From Lachnospiraceae bacterium (GTDB lineage: Bacteria > Bacillota > Clostridia > Lachnospirales > Lachnospiraceae): a stretch of DNA of 64,000 bases. The notes below the pieces were generated by a model that ran no database searches, had not been told where the DNA came from, and saw only the letters and a list, made by a program, of their open reading frames with translations. A program made the translations under genes and the position numbers. This document shows, piece by piece, positions 28,264-36,164 of this stretch; the stretch's first letter is position 1; every line of letters begins with the position of its first letter. The stretch is from positions 54,662-118,661 of the forward strand of contig CASJPF010000007.1 of NCBI GenBank assembly GCA_949383255.1. Reading direction: 5' to 3'.

Positions 28264-28392
28264 ATGCGCAGACCTGCGCAGAGGAAATATGCCACTAACG
28301 TCGCGCGACCTGCACAGAGGAAATATGTCACTAACGTGGCGTACAGGGCGCGACAAGGAGGGGAAAAGTTCTTTTACTCGATTGTATATAAG
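28264..28392 (+). repeat. dispersed repeat (short family), copy 1 with tandem unit
   Basis: Directly after the terminator T-run lie two tandem 36-base units (28271-28306 and 28307-28342) sharing CAGAGGAAATATG and CACTAACGT. They are followed by GGGCGCG and a near-palindrome around GGGGAAAAG. One unit plus the same tail occurs at 62.9 kb, also directly after a terminator. ORFs through it are shadows. Confidence 0.6.
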
Positions 28393-28467
28393 CACCCAAA
28401 GAAAGATAAATCTTTCTACCCAATTGCGTATATAAATGATTTCGTAAAGTTTCTAAGACTTGTAAAG

Positions 28468-28557
28468 CGGAGACGGAGGGATTCGAACCCTCGTATCAGT
28501 AAATACCGATAAACTGATTTCGAGTCAGTCCCGTTATGGCCTCTTCGGTACGTCTCC
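28468..28557 (-). tRNA. tRNA-Ser (anticodon CGA)
   Basis: On the minus strand GGAGACG pairs with CGTCTCC, with G as discriminator. The anticodon stem CTGA/TCAG encloses CTCGAAA, giving CGA. A long variable arm and the T arm GAGGGTTCGAATCCCTC complete a class II serine tRNA. Confidence 0.93.
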
Positions 28558-28569
28558 AGAAAACATAAT

Positions 28570-28598
28570 ATTATACTTCGCTTATGTGGTCTGTACAA
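28570..28598 (-). promoter_or_regulatory. tRNA-Ser promoter
   Basis: On the minus strand TTGTAC and TATAAT are spaced by 17 bases, ending 12 bases before the tRNA. Confidence 0.6.
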
Positions 28599-28790
28599 CG
28601 GATACAGAAACAAAGTTTATATTATAAATGGATTATAGCAGAAAATATACCATATGACAACGGTAATTTTAGTGGATTAGAATCTGTTAGTAACAGTGCT
28701 GTTTGATAGGGATTAAGATTTTTATACAAAATACAAAAAAGTGTAGCTTTTTTGCGTTTTGTGTTGTATTTGTAACGAAGGAGGTACAAA

Positions 28791-29402
28791 ATGAAAGCAA
28801 TCAATAGAAAACTTGTAGAAAAAAATTTGCTATCAGAAAGTTTAGGGGAAGGAGAACCAAAGCTAGACTTGTCTGGTTCTTCGTATGAAGAAGTGATTTG
28901 GAAAAATTCAGAGATGGTCTACAGATTGGCGTACTCTCTTGTTAGAACTCGCGCTGATGCAGATGATATTTATCAGGAGGTCTTTTTGCGTTATATACAG
29001 AAAGAACCAATATTTGAAAGTGTAGAACATGAAAGGGCATGGTTTCTGCGGGTGACAATCAATTGCAGCAAGAATTTTTGGAAATCGCCTTGGTTGCAGC
29101 GAAAAGTTGTAATGGAGATGGAAGACATAGAGGAGGCCGCGGCAAAAAATATAGAAGGAAAAACAGAACTGGCATATGGAATGTATGCGGAAACTTCTGC
29201 TCTGATTGATACAGTTAAGCAGCTACCGAACAAGTATCGTGTTGTTATACATCTATTTTACTATGAAGAATTATCTGTTGAGGAGATTGCAAAGATTACG
29301 GGGGCGAAGGAATCAACTGTGCGAACCAGATTGACAAGGGCGAGGCGTCAGTTGAGAACTCTGTTAAATAAAAATCAAGAATGGATAAGGGAGAGGATTT
29401 AA
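28791..29402 (+). CDS. ECF-type RNA polymerase sigma factor
   Basis: A 203-residue sigma factor. Region 2 reads VYRLAYSLVRTRADADDIYQ and EVFLRY; region 4 reads LPNKYRVVIHLFYYEELSVE and ITGAKESTVRTRLTRARRQL. It should redirect RNA polymerase to a small regulon. The stop overlaps the ATG of the next gene (TAATG), a membrane protein that is the likely anti-sigma partner. The ATG has a GAAGGAGG site. Confidence 0.88.
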   Translation: MKAINRKLVEKNLLSESLGEGEPKLDLSGSSYEEVIWKNSEMVYRLAYSLVRTRADADDIYQEVFLRYIQKEPIFESVEHERAWFLRVTINCSKNFWKSPWLQRKVVMEMEDIEEAAAKNIEGKTELAYGMYAETSALIDTVKQLPNKYRVVIHLFYYEELSVEEIAKITGAKESTVRTRLTRARRQLRTLLNKNQEWIRERI

Positions 29403-30490
29403 TGTTCAAGAGTAGATATAAGGAAGCATACAACACCATTCGTCCATCAAAGGAGCTTATTTCAGATGTGATAAGACAGGCGAGGATAGAAAAAAGTCAT
29501 GATAGAAAAAAAATCAAAAAGAACAGGTTTGTGCACAAGATAGCCCTTATTGCAGCGGCGGTTGTTGTCTGTTTTGTGATAGCAGTTCCGGTTTGCGCAG
29601 CACATATCCCAGCATTTTACAAAATTGTAGAATTTCTTTCTCCTGCATTGGCAGATCAGCTTATTCCAATTGAGAAGAGCTGCACTAGCCAAGGGATTAC
29701 AATGCAGGTGGAAGCGATTCATTTAGTGGGCGATCAGGCGGATATTATTCTATCGCTGCAAGATGCAGAAGACAGTGAACAAGATTTGGTGCATGGTGTG
29801 ATGGATTTGTATGACAGCTATGGATTGTCTGATTACACCAATGACAGTGTAATTGGAGGATGTCATTTTTTAACTTATGATGTGGTGGAGGATAAGGCAT
29901 ATTTTCAGGTGACAGTTCAGGCGGAAAAAGCGTATCAGGCAGATAAACTTCAATTTCGAGTACGCTCTGTTTTGTGTAATAAATACAAGGAAACAAAAGA
30001 TGTCGATTTGTCGGGTGTTGTCTACACGGCGGACACAAAATGGGTGGAGCTGAATGGTAGTGGTGGGATTTTACCAGAAAAGGAGCTGCCAGATTCCATG
30101 AAAGGGGATTTTGGCACAGCAGAGGACCCGCTGCCTAGAACCAAAGTTTTGGATGAATTAAAAGTAGCGGACTGTGCAGCAGATGATTTTACTGTGACAG
30201 GTATTGCATATATGGATGGCGTGTTACGTGTTCAGATGTGTATGGGGGATAACTGGCGTTCGGATAGACATGTGGAACTATTTTTGCGGGATTCTGATGG
30301 AAATGAGCGATATTCGGACCGCAGCGTAAGTTGGTATGAGGAGGTTGGAGATACCAGTTATGACTTTTATGAATTTTGGTATATTGAGGATATTGCGCAA
30401 ATTGAAGATTATTCCATGTATGGTATTTTTCATGATTCTGGAGAATTGATTGAGGGAGACTGGACTGTAACATTTCGTGTAGGGGATTGA
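29402..30490 (+). CDS. DUF4179-like membrane protein, probable anti-sigma partner
   Basis: A 362-residue protein. The cytoplasmic N-terminus (about 45 residues, with RPSKELISDVIRQARIEKSH) precedes one membrane helix (IALIAAAVVVCFVIAVPVCA) and a large extracellular domain of beta strands rich in acidic residues. This layout, directly coupled to an ECF sigma gene, is that of DUF4179/RsiV-like regulators, which bind the sigma factor until an outside signal releases it. The start at 29402 overlaps the sigma stop; a longer frame from 29381 lies inside sigma. Confidence 0.75.
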   Translation: MFKSRYKEAYNTIRPSKELISDVIRQARIEKSHDRKKIKKNRFVHKIALIAAAVVVCFVIAVPVCAAHIPAFYKIVEFLSPALADQLIPIEKSCTSQGITMQVEAIHLVGDQADIILSLQDAEDSEQDLVHGVMDLYDSYGLSDYTNDSVIGGCHFLTYDVVEDKAYFQVTVQAEKAYQADKLQFRVRSVLCNKYKETKDVDLSGVVYTADTKWVELNGSGGILPEKELPDSMKGDFGTAEDPLPRTKVLDELKVADCAADDFTVTGIAYMDGVLRVQMCMGDNWRSDRHVELFLRDSDGNERYSDRSVSWYEEVGDTSYDFYEFWYIEDIAQIEDYSMYGIFHDSGELIEGDWTVTFRVGD

Positions 30491-30514
30491 CAAATAAATA
30501 GAAAGTGGTAGAAT
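30487..30514 (+). promoter_or_regulatory. promoter of the small-ORF unit
   Basis: TTGACA (30487-30492), overlapping the stop of the upstream gene, and TAGAAT (30509-30514) are 16 bases apart. Confidence 0.5.
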
Positions 30515-30539
30515 AAATAAAAATATAGGAGGGCGCAGT

Positions 30540-30647
30540 ATGAACGGATTAGGTTATATACCAGTTTGTAGCAGCAGTTCAATATCGAAAACATGTAAAA
30601 AATTGTGTTTATGGGATTATTGCGCCTTTTTTGAGATTGTTTTATAA
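30540..30647 (+). CDS. 35-residue cysteine-containing peptide, unknown
   Basis: An ATG with a strong TAGGAGGG site 7 bases upstream opens 35 codons: MNGLGYIPVCSSSS, ISKTCKKLC, LWDYCAFFEIVL. The four cysteines and the serine run are unusual for random translation. The ORF has its own promoter just upstream and a terminator just downstream, so the whole unit spans about 240 bases. I know no family for it. It could be a small membrane-active or modified peptide, or the transcript could act as RNA. Confidence 0.4.
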   Translation: MNGLGYIPVCSSSSISKTCKKLCLWDYCAFFEIVL

Positions 30648-30685
30648 ACACTTGTTTAGAAATAATAGTGCCGCAGTAATTCCAC

Positions 30686-30724
30686 AACAGTTTGACTGAT
30701 CTGAGAAGTTGAGCTGTTTTTTTT
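30686..30724 (+). terminator. terminator of the small-ORF unit
   Basis: AACAGTTTGACT pairs along its whole length, with some G-U pairs, with AGTTGAGCTGTT. Eight T follow. Confidence 0.65.
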
Positions 30725-30761
30725 ATGTGCATGGGCACCCAAAGAATATTGATTCCTATTC

Positions 30762-30897
30762 ACGAGCGCATAAACTGCGTATTCCGCGAGAACATGATTT
30801 AAAAGTGAGGGGCGATTTTTGCAAAGCAAACTTTTAATATCGCCTTGAATCATTGTTATGAGCAATCCTCTATGCCGTGAATAATAACGAATATTGC
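30762..30897 (+). repeat. dispersed structured repeat (long family), copy A
   Basis: It aligns along its length with copies at 32.35 kb and, inverted, at 55.58 kb. Shared landmarks are GCGCATAAACTGCGTATTC (hairpin), GAGAACATGATT, GAGGGGCGATTTTTGC, AAGCAAACTTTTAATATCGCC and the end GCCGTGAATAATAACGAA. A second hairpin, AGTAGG/CCTACT, follows at 30928-30951. It lies between the small-ORF unit and the MFS gene. Confidence 0.65.
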
Positions 30898-31022
30898 CAA
30901 CGAAGCTGACGGGTACCAGCACGGCAAGTAGGAGAAAAGTTTTTCCCCTACTCGATTTTGCTCGCGATACTGATAGAATTGTATTGTGGGAGACTATTTT
31001 ATAGAAAAAAGAGGGATTACAG

Positions 31023-32246
31023 ATGACATTTCAGATAGAAGAAAGTGAAACAATAAATGGAATAAAGGCAAGACAAAAGAATAAATTGCTGCGCAATATT
31101 CCATTAGATTATATTAATACATTGATAACAAACCTGAATATGCAGAGTGCAATATGGGTGCTCTATCTTGGATATTGTGGGCTGAATCTGGCACAAATTG
31201 GACTTGTCGAAGGAATTTATCACGCGACAAGCATTGTGTTTGAGATACCATCTGGCGCAGTGGCAGATTTGCTTGGCAGGAAAAGGAGTATGATTTTAAG
31301 TAAAATATGTATTGTTATTTCTTGTATAATCATGCTTTTTGCTAGAAGTTTTTGGTTTTTTGCTTTGAGTTTTATAATTCAGGCACTTGGAAATAATCTT
31401 AATTCTGGCTCAGAGGAAGCACTTGTGTATGACAGTATGAAATTTGCCGGGCAAGAAGAGCGCTATATGGGTGTGTGTGGTAGAATAAATATGCTAGTTG
31501 AGGTGTCGCAGGGGATTGCGACTGTTGTGGGTGGCATTCTTGCGGAATTTTCGTATGTCTGGTGTTATAGCACATGTCTGGTGATTGCGTTGCTTGCACT
31601 TATTCCCGTAATTTTAATGACAGAAGCACCATATACAAGTACACAGAATAGTCAATTATCCATCTGTGAAATGGTGGTGGGCCATTTTCAAAAATGTTTT
31701 GTGATTTTGCAATCAGATAGCCGGATACTAAAGATTATTGTGTGTTATTCTGCTATTTTTGCGTCAGAAACGTTACTGTTTTTTTATAGTCAACAGTACT
31801 ATTATGAAATGGGATACAACAAAATTCAAATAAGCTTCATTTTGTTGGTGGTAGGATGTGTTTCTTGTGTTGGAGCGGCTATCAGTGAAAAGCTTTCTAA
31901 AAGGATTGGAAAGGGGACTGCGCAGGTAGGGGCATTTGTGATTGCAGTGGCATTTGTGGTATATGGATTTCACAATCTTTTTGTGTCTGTTGTGGCGTTT
32001 TCAGCGGCGGGATTTTTTAATGCGATGCTTTATCCGCTTCAGTCAAAACAGCTTAATTGTTTGATACCATCTGGGCAGCGGGCGACTCTAATTTCTGTGA
32101 ACAGTATGTTTTTTTCGGTTGCAATGATTTTGTTGTTTCCGCTTGCCGGTATGTTGGCAGATTGGTATGGACTTAGGACAATTTTGGTGACTGTCGGTGT
32201 AATACTACTTATATTATTGTTTTTCACGTCCTTGCATAAGGAGTGA
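31023..32246 (+). CDS. MFS transporter
   Basis: A 407-residue protein with about twelve membrane helices in two halves. GAVADLLGRKRSMILSK is the loop motif between helices 2 and 3, and SEKLSKRIGKGTAQVG the equivalent in the second half. It resembles small drug or sugar exporters of the major facilitator superfamily; the substrate cannot be told. The ATG has an AGAGGGA site. It stands alone between two dispersed repeats. Confidence 0.88.
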   Translation: MTFQIEESETINGIKARQKNKLLRNIPLDYINTLITNLNMQSAIWVLYLGYCGLNLAQIGLVEGIYHATSIVFEIPSGAVADLLGRKRSMILSKICIVISCIIMLFARSFWFFALSFIIQALGNNLNSGSEEALVYDSMKFAGQEERYMGVCGRINMLVEVSQGIATVVGGILAEFSYVWCYSTCLVIALLALIPVILMTEAPYTSTQNSQLSICEMVVGHFQKCFVILQSDSRILKIIVCYSAIFASETLLFFYSQQYYYEMGYNKIQISFILLVVGCVSCVGAAISEKLSKRIGKGTAQVGAFVIAVAFVVYGFHNLFVSVVAFSAAGFFNAMLYPLQSKQLNCLIPSGQRATLISVNSMFFSVAMILLFPLAGMLADWYGLRTILVTVGVILLILLFFTSLHKE

Positions 32247-32347
32247 AAATCATATGTCAAAATAGTTGCTGTTTTTACCAACAATCCTTAAAATTCTGCT
32301 AAAACAGACGGAAATAAACAGCAATTTTGGATATTATTTGCGGGATA

Positions 32348-32485
32348 GGAATGCACATAAACTGCACATTCCGTGAGAACATGATTCAGAAGCGAGGGGC
32401 GATTTTTGCGAAGCAAAACTTTTAATATTGTCCAGAATCGTTGCTATGAGTGGTTTTCTAGAACGTGAATGGCAACGAATTTTGC
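32348..32485 (+). repeat. dispersed structured repeat (long family), copy B
   Basis: It has the same landmarks as copy A: GGAATGCACATAAACTGCAC, GAGAACATGATTCAGAAG, GAGGGGCGATTTTTGCG, AAGCAAAACTTTTAATATTG and the end ACGTGAATGGCAACGAAT. TTTTGCGAAGCAAAA forms a tight hairpin. It sits downstream of the MFS gene in the same orientation as copy A. Confidence 0.65.
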
Positions 32486-32521
32486 GCTTACATAAGGATA
32501 GAAATAGAAAAGGATTTCTTA

Positions 32522-32625
32522 TTGACGAGTTTTTCAGTGGGTGATAAACTAAAATATAATTGAGAAAGTTAAGGATAGCCTCCCAGCATCTCCCATTTGG
32601 TACAATGGGATTCTGAGAGGCTATC
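32522..32625 (+). promoter_or_regulatory. promoter and leader hairpin of the stalk/PepSY gene
   Basis: TTGACG (32522-32527) and TAAACT (32545-32550) are 17 bases apart. A long hairpin follows at 32574-32625: GATAGCCTC pairs with GAGGCTATC, then CAG/CTG, and CCATT/AATGG closes the inner loop. No T-run follows, so it is not a simple terminator. It ends 9 bases before the ribosome site. Confidence 0.4.
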
Positions 32626-32649
32626 ACGCAGAAAAAGGAGGATATTTTT

Positions 32650-33753
32650 ATGTATGAGCAAATTAGAAAGCAAGCAAAACAATTGGTGGGAGCATTATTG
32701 TGCGCAGTGCTGCTGATTGGTTTGTTGCCTTTGCATGTTTTAGCAGCAGAGACTGTCAATGCTTTTATTTGTCCTAATATTATAGTTACAGTAGATGGCA
32801 CTGGCTGGACCTTTTTTTCTGCATCTGGTACACAGATACACCCAATATTATATAACAATACAGTATATTTGCCTTTGCGTGGAGTTAGTGAGCTGATGGG
32901 TAAAAATTTAAATTGGGACCAATCCACATTGACTTATAATCTTTCTGGTACTAGAACCGCGGCGACAGTGACAGGTACTATGGATACCAACCCAGTACAA
33001 CAGACTGTTCAGATTCAACTTTGCCCAGAGTTTATTATTGCGTTGGATGGTGTGCCTTGTACATTTTTAAATGAACAGGGCAATTTGCTTTGTCCAGTGT
33101 TTTACAATGGTGCAACTTATTTGCCTCTGTGTGCGGTCGGCCAGTTGATAGGGAAGACGGCAATGTGGGACGAAAAAACATATGCAGCCAGCCTTATTAG
33201 CGGGGACGGAATTTTTGTTGCAGATGCAGACAGTTTTGTCCAGATACCTGACAAAACGCAAGTTCCGTCTGCACAATCGGAAAATGGAGTCTATATTGGG
33301 GAGGAGAAGGCAAAAGATATCGCATTAGCTCATGCCGGATTGATGGCGACACAAGTTCATTTTATTAAGAGTAAGCTGGATTATGATAATGGTCGTTGGG
33401 AGTATAAGGTGGAATTTTACGCGGATGCTTATCAGGAATATGATTATGAGATTGATGCTGTTACAGGAGCAATCTTAAAATTTGACCAAGATGTGGAGAA
33501 CTGGGTTACGCCAACACAGAACCAAAATACAAATAATTTTCAGATTGGAATGGAGAAGGCAAAAAGTATTGCACTTAGTCACGCGGGGTTATCTGGTAAC
33601 CAGACTCGTTTTACGAAAGCCAAACTGGATTACGATGATGGTCGCTGGGAATACGAGATGGAGTTTATAAGTGGAGAGATGGAGTACGAAATTACAGTTG
33701 ACGCGTACAGTGGTGCAGTTTTAGATTACGAAGTAGAATCAATCTATGATTAA
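32650..33753 (+). CDS. secreted stalk-domain and PepSY repeat protein
   Basis: A 367-residue exported protein. The signal peptide (LVGALLCAVLLIGLLPLHVL, cleaved near AAA) precedes two copper-amine-oxidase-N/stalk domains, each with a YLPL motif (NTVYLPLRGVSELMGKNLNW and GATYLPLCAVGQLIGKTAMW). After a linker come two PepSY domains, EEKAKDIALAHAGL and MEKAKSIALSHAGL, each with a K-LDYD-GRWEY motif and an ending -VDAYSGAVLDYE-like strand. Both modules are duplicated. PepSY domains often inhibit proteases; stalk domains link proteins to the wall. The partner is unknown. Confidence 0.8.
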   Translation: MYEQIRKQAKQLVGALLCAVLLIGLLPLHVLAAETVNAFICPNIIVTVDGTGWTFFSASGTQIHPILYNNTVYLPLRGVSELMGKNLNWDQSTLTYNLSGTRTAATVTGTMDTNPVQQTVQIQLCPEFIIALDGVPCTFLNEQGNLLCPVFYNGATYLPLCAVGQLIGKTAMWDEKTYAASLISGDGIFVADADSFVQIPDKTQVPSAQSENGVYIGEEKAKDIALAHAGLMATQVHFIKSKLDYDNGRWEYKVEFYADAYQEYDYEIDAVTGAILKFDQDVENWVTPTQNQNTNNFQIGMEKAKSIALSHAGLSGNQTRFTKAKLDYDDGRWEYEMEFISGEMEYEITVDAYSGAVLDYEVESIYD

Positions 33754-33783
33754 TTCAATACGTTGGAAAAGAGGAGAACCCAA

Positions 33784-34728
33784 ATGAAAAAAATATTTAT
33801 TGATGGAAGTGAAGGAACGACAGGGTTGCGTATTTTTGAGCGCTTTGAGGGAAGGGACGATATTGAGATTTTAAAGATTCCGTCAGAGCTGAGAAAAGAT
33901 GCTGCGGAAGTTAGAAAATATATCAATGCTTCGGATATCACGTTTCTATGTTTGCCAGATGCGGCGGCAAGGGAGGCGGTGGCGATGGTTGAGAATAATA
34001 AGACAATTATTATTGACACGTCAACGGCGCATCGTACAGAGCCTGGTTGGGCGTATGGATACCCAGAACTTTCCAAAGCGCATCGTGATGCCATTCGGAC
34101 AGGGAAGCGCATTGCGGTGCCGGGATGCTACGCAACGGGATTTATCACTATTGCATATCCAATGGTAGCGGATGGAATGCTGCCAAAGGATTATCCAGTT
34201 GCGGCGTTTGCGATGTCGGGTTACAGTGGTGCAGGCAAAAAAACGATTGCAGTGTACGAGGCAGAAAATCGGGATGAGGAACTGGATGCACCGCGAGAAT
34301 ATGCCCTAAGTCAGAATCATAAGCATTTAAAAGAGATGCAAGCGATTACAGGATTAGAAAGAATGCCATTGTTCTCACCGCTAATTTGTGATTATTATAG
34401 TGGAATGATAGTAACACTGCAGTTTTATACAGAGCTTTTGCGAAATAAACCGACTCCTGAGCAAGTACATGCCATGTTTACAAAATATTATGAGGGTGAG
34501 CAGTTTGTCAGAGTGATGCCATTTGGAAAAGAAACAGATTACAATGGATTTTTAGCTGGAAACACTTGTTCAGGTTGGGATGGCATTGAACTTTATGTGA
34601 CTGGAAATGTTGATAGAATACTTGTTAGCACGCGCTTTGACAATCTTGGAAAGGGTGCATCAGGCGCTGCGATACAATGTTTAAATATCATTCTTGGATG
34701 TGAGGAGAACAAGGGATTAGTACTATAA
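33784..34728 (+). CDS. argC: N-acetyl-gamma-glutamyl-phosphate reductase (type 2)
   Basis: A 314-residue NADPH-dependent enzyme of arginine synthesis, reducing N-acetylglutamyl phosphate to the semialdehyde. FIDGSEGTTGLRIFERF is the nucleotide site of the short type 2 form, AVPGCYATGF holds the catalytic cysteine (Cys115), and MSGYSGAGKKTI and LRNKPTPEQVH follow. The short length and motifs separate it from the longer type 1 enzyme. The ATG at 33784 has a GAGGAG site; a start at 33763 lacks one. No other arginine gene is nearby. Confidence 0.9.
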   Translation: MKKIFIDGSEGTTGLRIFERFEGRDDIEILKIPSELRKDAAEVRKYINASDITFLCLPDAAAREAVAMVENNKTIIIDTSTAHRTEPGWAYGYPELSKAHRDAIRTGKRIAVPGCYATGFITIAYPMVADGMLPKDYPVAAFAMSGYSGAGKKTIAVYEAENRDEELDAPREYALSQNHKHLKEMQAITGLERMPLFSPLICDYYSGMIVTLQFYTELLRNKPTPEQVHAMFTKYYEGEQFVRVMPFGKETDYNGFLAGNTCSGWDGIELYVTGNVDRILVSTRFDNLGKGASGAAIQCLNIILGCEENKGLVL

Positions 34729-34758
34729 CAGTCCTTTTGGATGGAGGTTTCGTATTAT

Positions 34759-36159
34759 ATGATACAATTGCCACAGGATTTTATGATTCGGATGCAGGAT
34801 ATGCTCGGGGAAGCGTATCCTGCTTTCCTGCGTAGTTATGAAGAAGAAAAGGTTCAAGCGCTGCGAGTGAACACATTGAAGGGAACAAGAGAAGATTGTC
34901 TAAAAAAAGCACCTTTTGTTAATCTGAACGTGGTTCCGTGGGAAGAAAACGGATTTTATTTTAATAATAAGGACAATAATATTGCGCCCGGAAAGTATCC
35001 ATTTCACGAAGCGGGGGTCTATTACATACAGGAGCCAAGTGCAATGGCGCCTGCAGCGTATTTAGAGGCACAACCTAATGAGTATGTACTTGATTTGTGT
35101 GCTGCGCCCGGCGGAAAGACAACACAGATTGCTTCTTATATGAAAAATGAAGGTCTTCTTGTCTGTAATGAAATTCACCCGACACGGGCAAAAATACTCT
35201 CAGAAAATGTGGAGCGTATGGGAATTTGCAATGCCCTTGTCACAAATGAGACTCCACAGCATCTAACAGAGATATTTGGTACCTATTTTAACCGTATTCT
35301 AGTGGATGCGCCCTGTTCTGGCGAGGGCATGTTTCGGAAGAATGAGGAGGCGTGTAGTGCATGGAGTCTCGAGAATATTCAACTCTGTGCAGACAGGCAA
35401 GATGAAATTCTTGACTGTGCAGATCGTATGCTTTGTCCCGGCGGCAGATTAGTGTACTCAACTTGTACATTTGCCCCTGCTGAGAATGAAGGGAGTATTG
35501 CGCGCTTTTTAAAACGCCACTCAGAGTATCAGATTTTGGAAGCACGCAAATATGATGGAATGGCATCAGGTGTTCCTTTATGGGCGCATTCTAATATAGA
35601 AGCGTTAAGACAGACCATTAGATTATATCCACATCTAATTTGCGGAGAAGGGCATTATGTTGCTGTGTTACAAAAACAGGGCGAGGTGCAAAACGGTTAT
35701 CAAAATTTTCCGGCAATTGGCTTACAAAAAGGGATACCAATAAAGGAAGCAAAAGAGTTTTTACAGTTTCAACAGGAGACGTTGCAAATAGATTTAACAA
35801 TAGAAGCGCAAGAGTGTCTGTTAAAGTTTGGTGATCAACTGTATCGAATGCCACAGAAGATGCCGTCTATAAAAGGTCTAAAAGTCCTGCGTGCGGGATT
35901 GCATCTTGGCACGCTTAAAAAAAATCGTTTTGAGCCATCGCATGCGTTGGCGCTTGCCTTGAAAAAAAGTGATGTGCAGCGGACAATGGAGCTTGGGACA
36001 GTTGAAGCTGCGAGAGCCTATCTGGGAGGAATGACATTGAATTATAGTGGAGAAAAAGGCTGGCATTTGATAACTTTTCAGGGTTATAGTATTGGCTGGG
36101 GAAAGCTTGCAGGTCAGACTATGAAGAACCATTATCCAAAAGGGTTAAGGAAAGTGTGA
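34759..36159 (+). CDS. RsmF-like rRNA (cytosine-C5)-methyltransferase
   Basis: A 466-residue NOL1/NOP2/Sun-family enzyme. VLDLCAAPGGKTTQIASYM binds SAM, DAPCSGEGMFRKNEE carries one active cysteine and YSTCTFAPAENEG the other. The N-terminal PUA-like part and the C-terminal extension (TLNYSGEKGWHLITFQGYSI) bind RNA, as in RsmF, which methylates 16S rRNA. ATG at 34759 is preferred because GGAGG lies 11 bases upstream; the ATG at 34741 overlaps that site. The end overlaps the start region of a MATE gene. Confidence 0.88.
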   Translation: MIQLPQDFMIRMQDMLGEAYPAFLRSYEEEKVQALRVNTLKGTREDCLKKAPFVNLNVVPWEENGFYFNNKDNNIAPGKYPFHEAGVYYIQEPSAMAPAAYLEAQPNEYVLDLCAAPGGKTTQIASYMKNEGLLVCNEIHPTRAKILSENVERMGICNALVTNETPQHLTEIFGTYFNRILVDAPCSGEGMFRKNEEACSAWSLENIQLCADRQDEILDCADRMLCPGGRLVYSTCTFAPAENEGSIARFLKRHSEYQILEARKYDGMASGVPLWAHSNIEALRQTIRLYPHLICGEGHYVAVLQKQGEVQNGYQNFPAIGLQKGIPIKEAKEFLQFQQETLQIDLTIEAQECLLKFGDQLYRMPQKMPSIKGLKVLRAGLHLGTLKKNRFEPSHALALALKKSDVQRTMELGTVEAARAYLGGMTLNYSGEKGWHLITFQGYSIGWGKLAGQTMKNHYPKGLRKV

Positions 36160-36164
36160 AGCGT

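Noticed and set aside
28271..28342. CRISPR array from two 36-base repeats
   Set aside because: The units are directly adjacent with no spacers, and only two are present; they belong to a dispersed repeat.
28205..28512. ORFs with the RKYATNV pattern
   Set aside because: They are translations of the dispersed repeat, with no ribosome site of their own.
35288..35566. Minus-strand ORF inside the rRNA methyltransferase gene
   Set aside because: It is fully inside a well-supported gene and has no recognisable domain.
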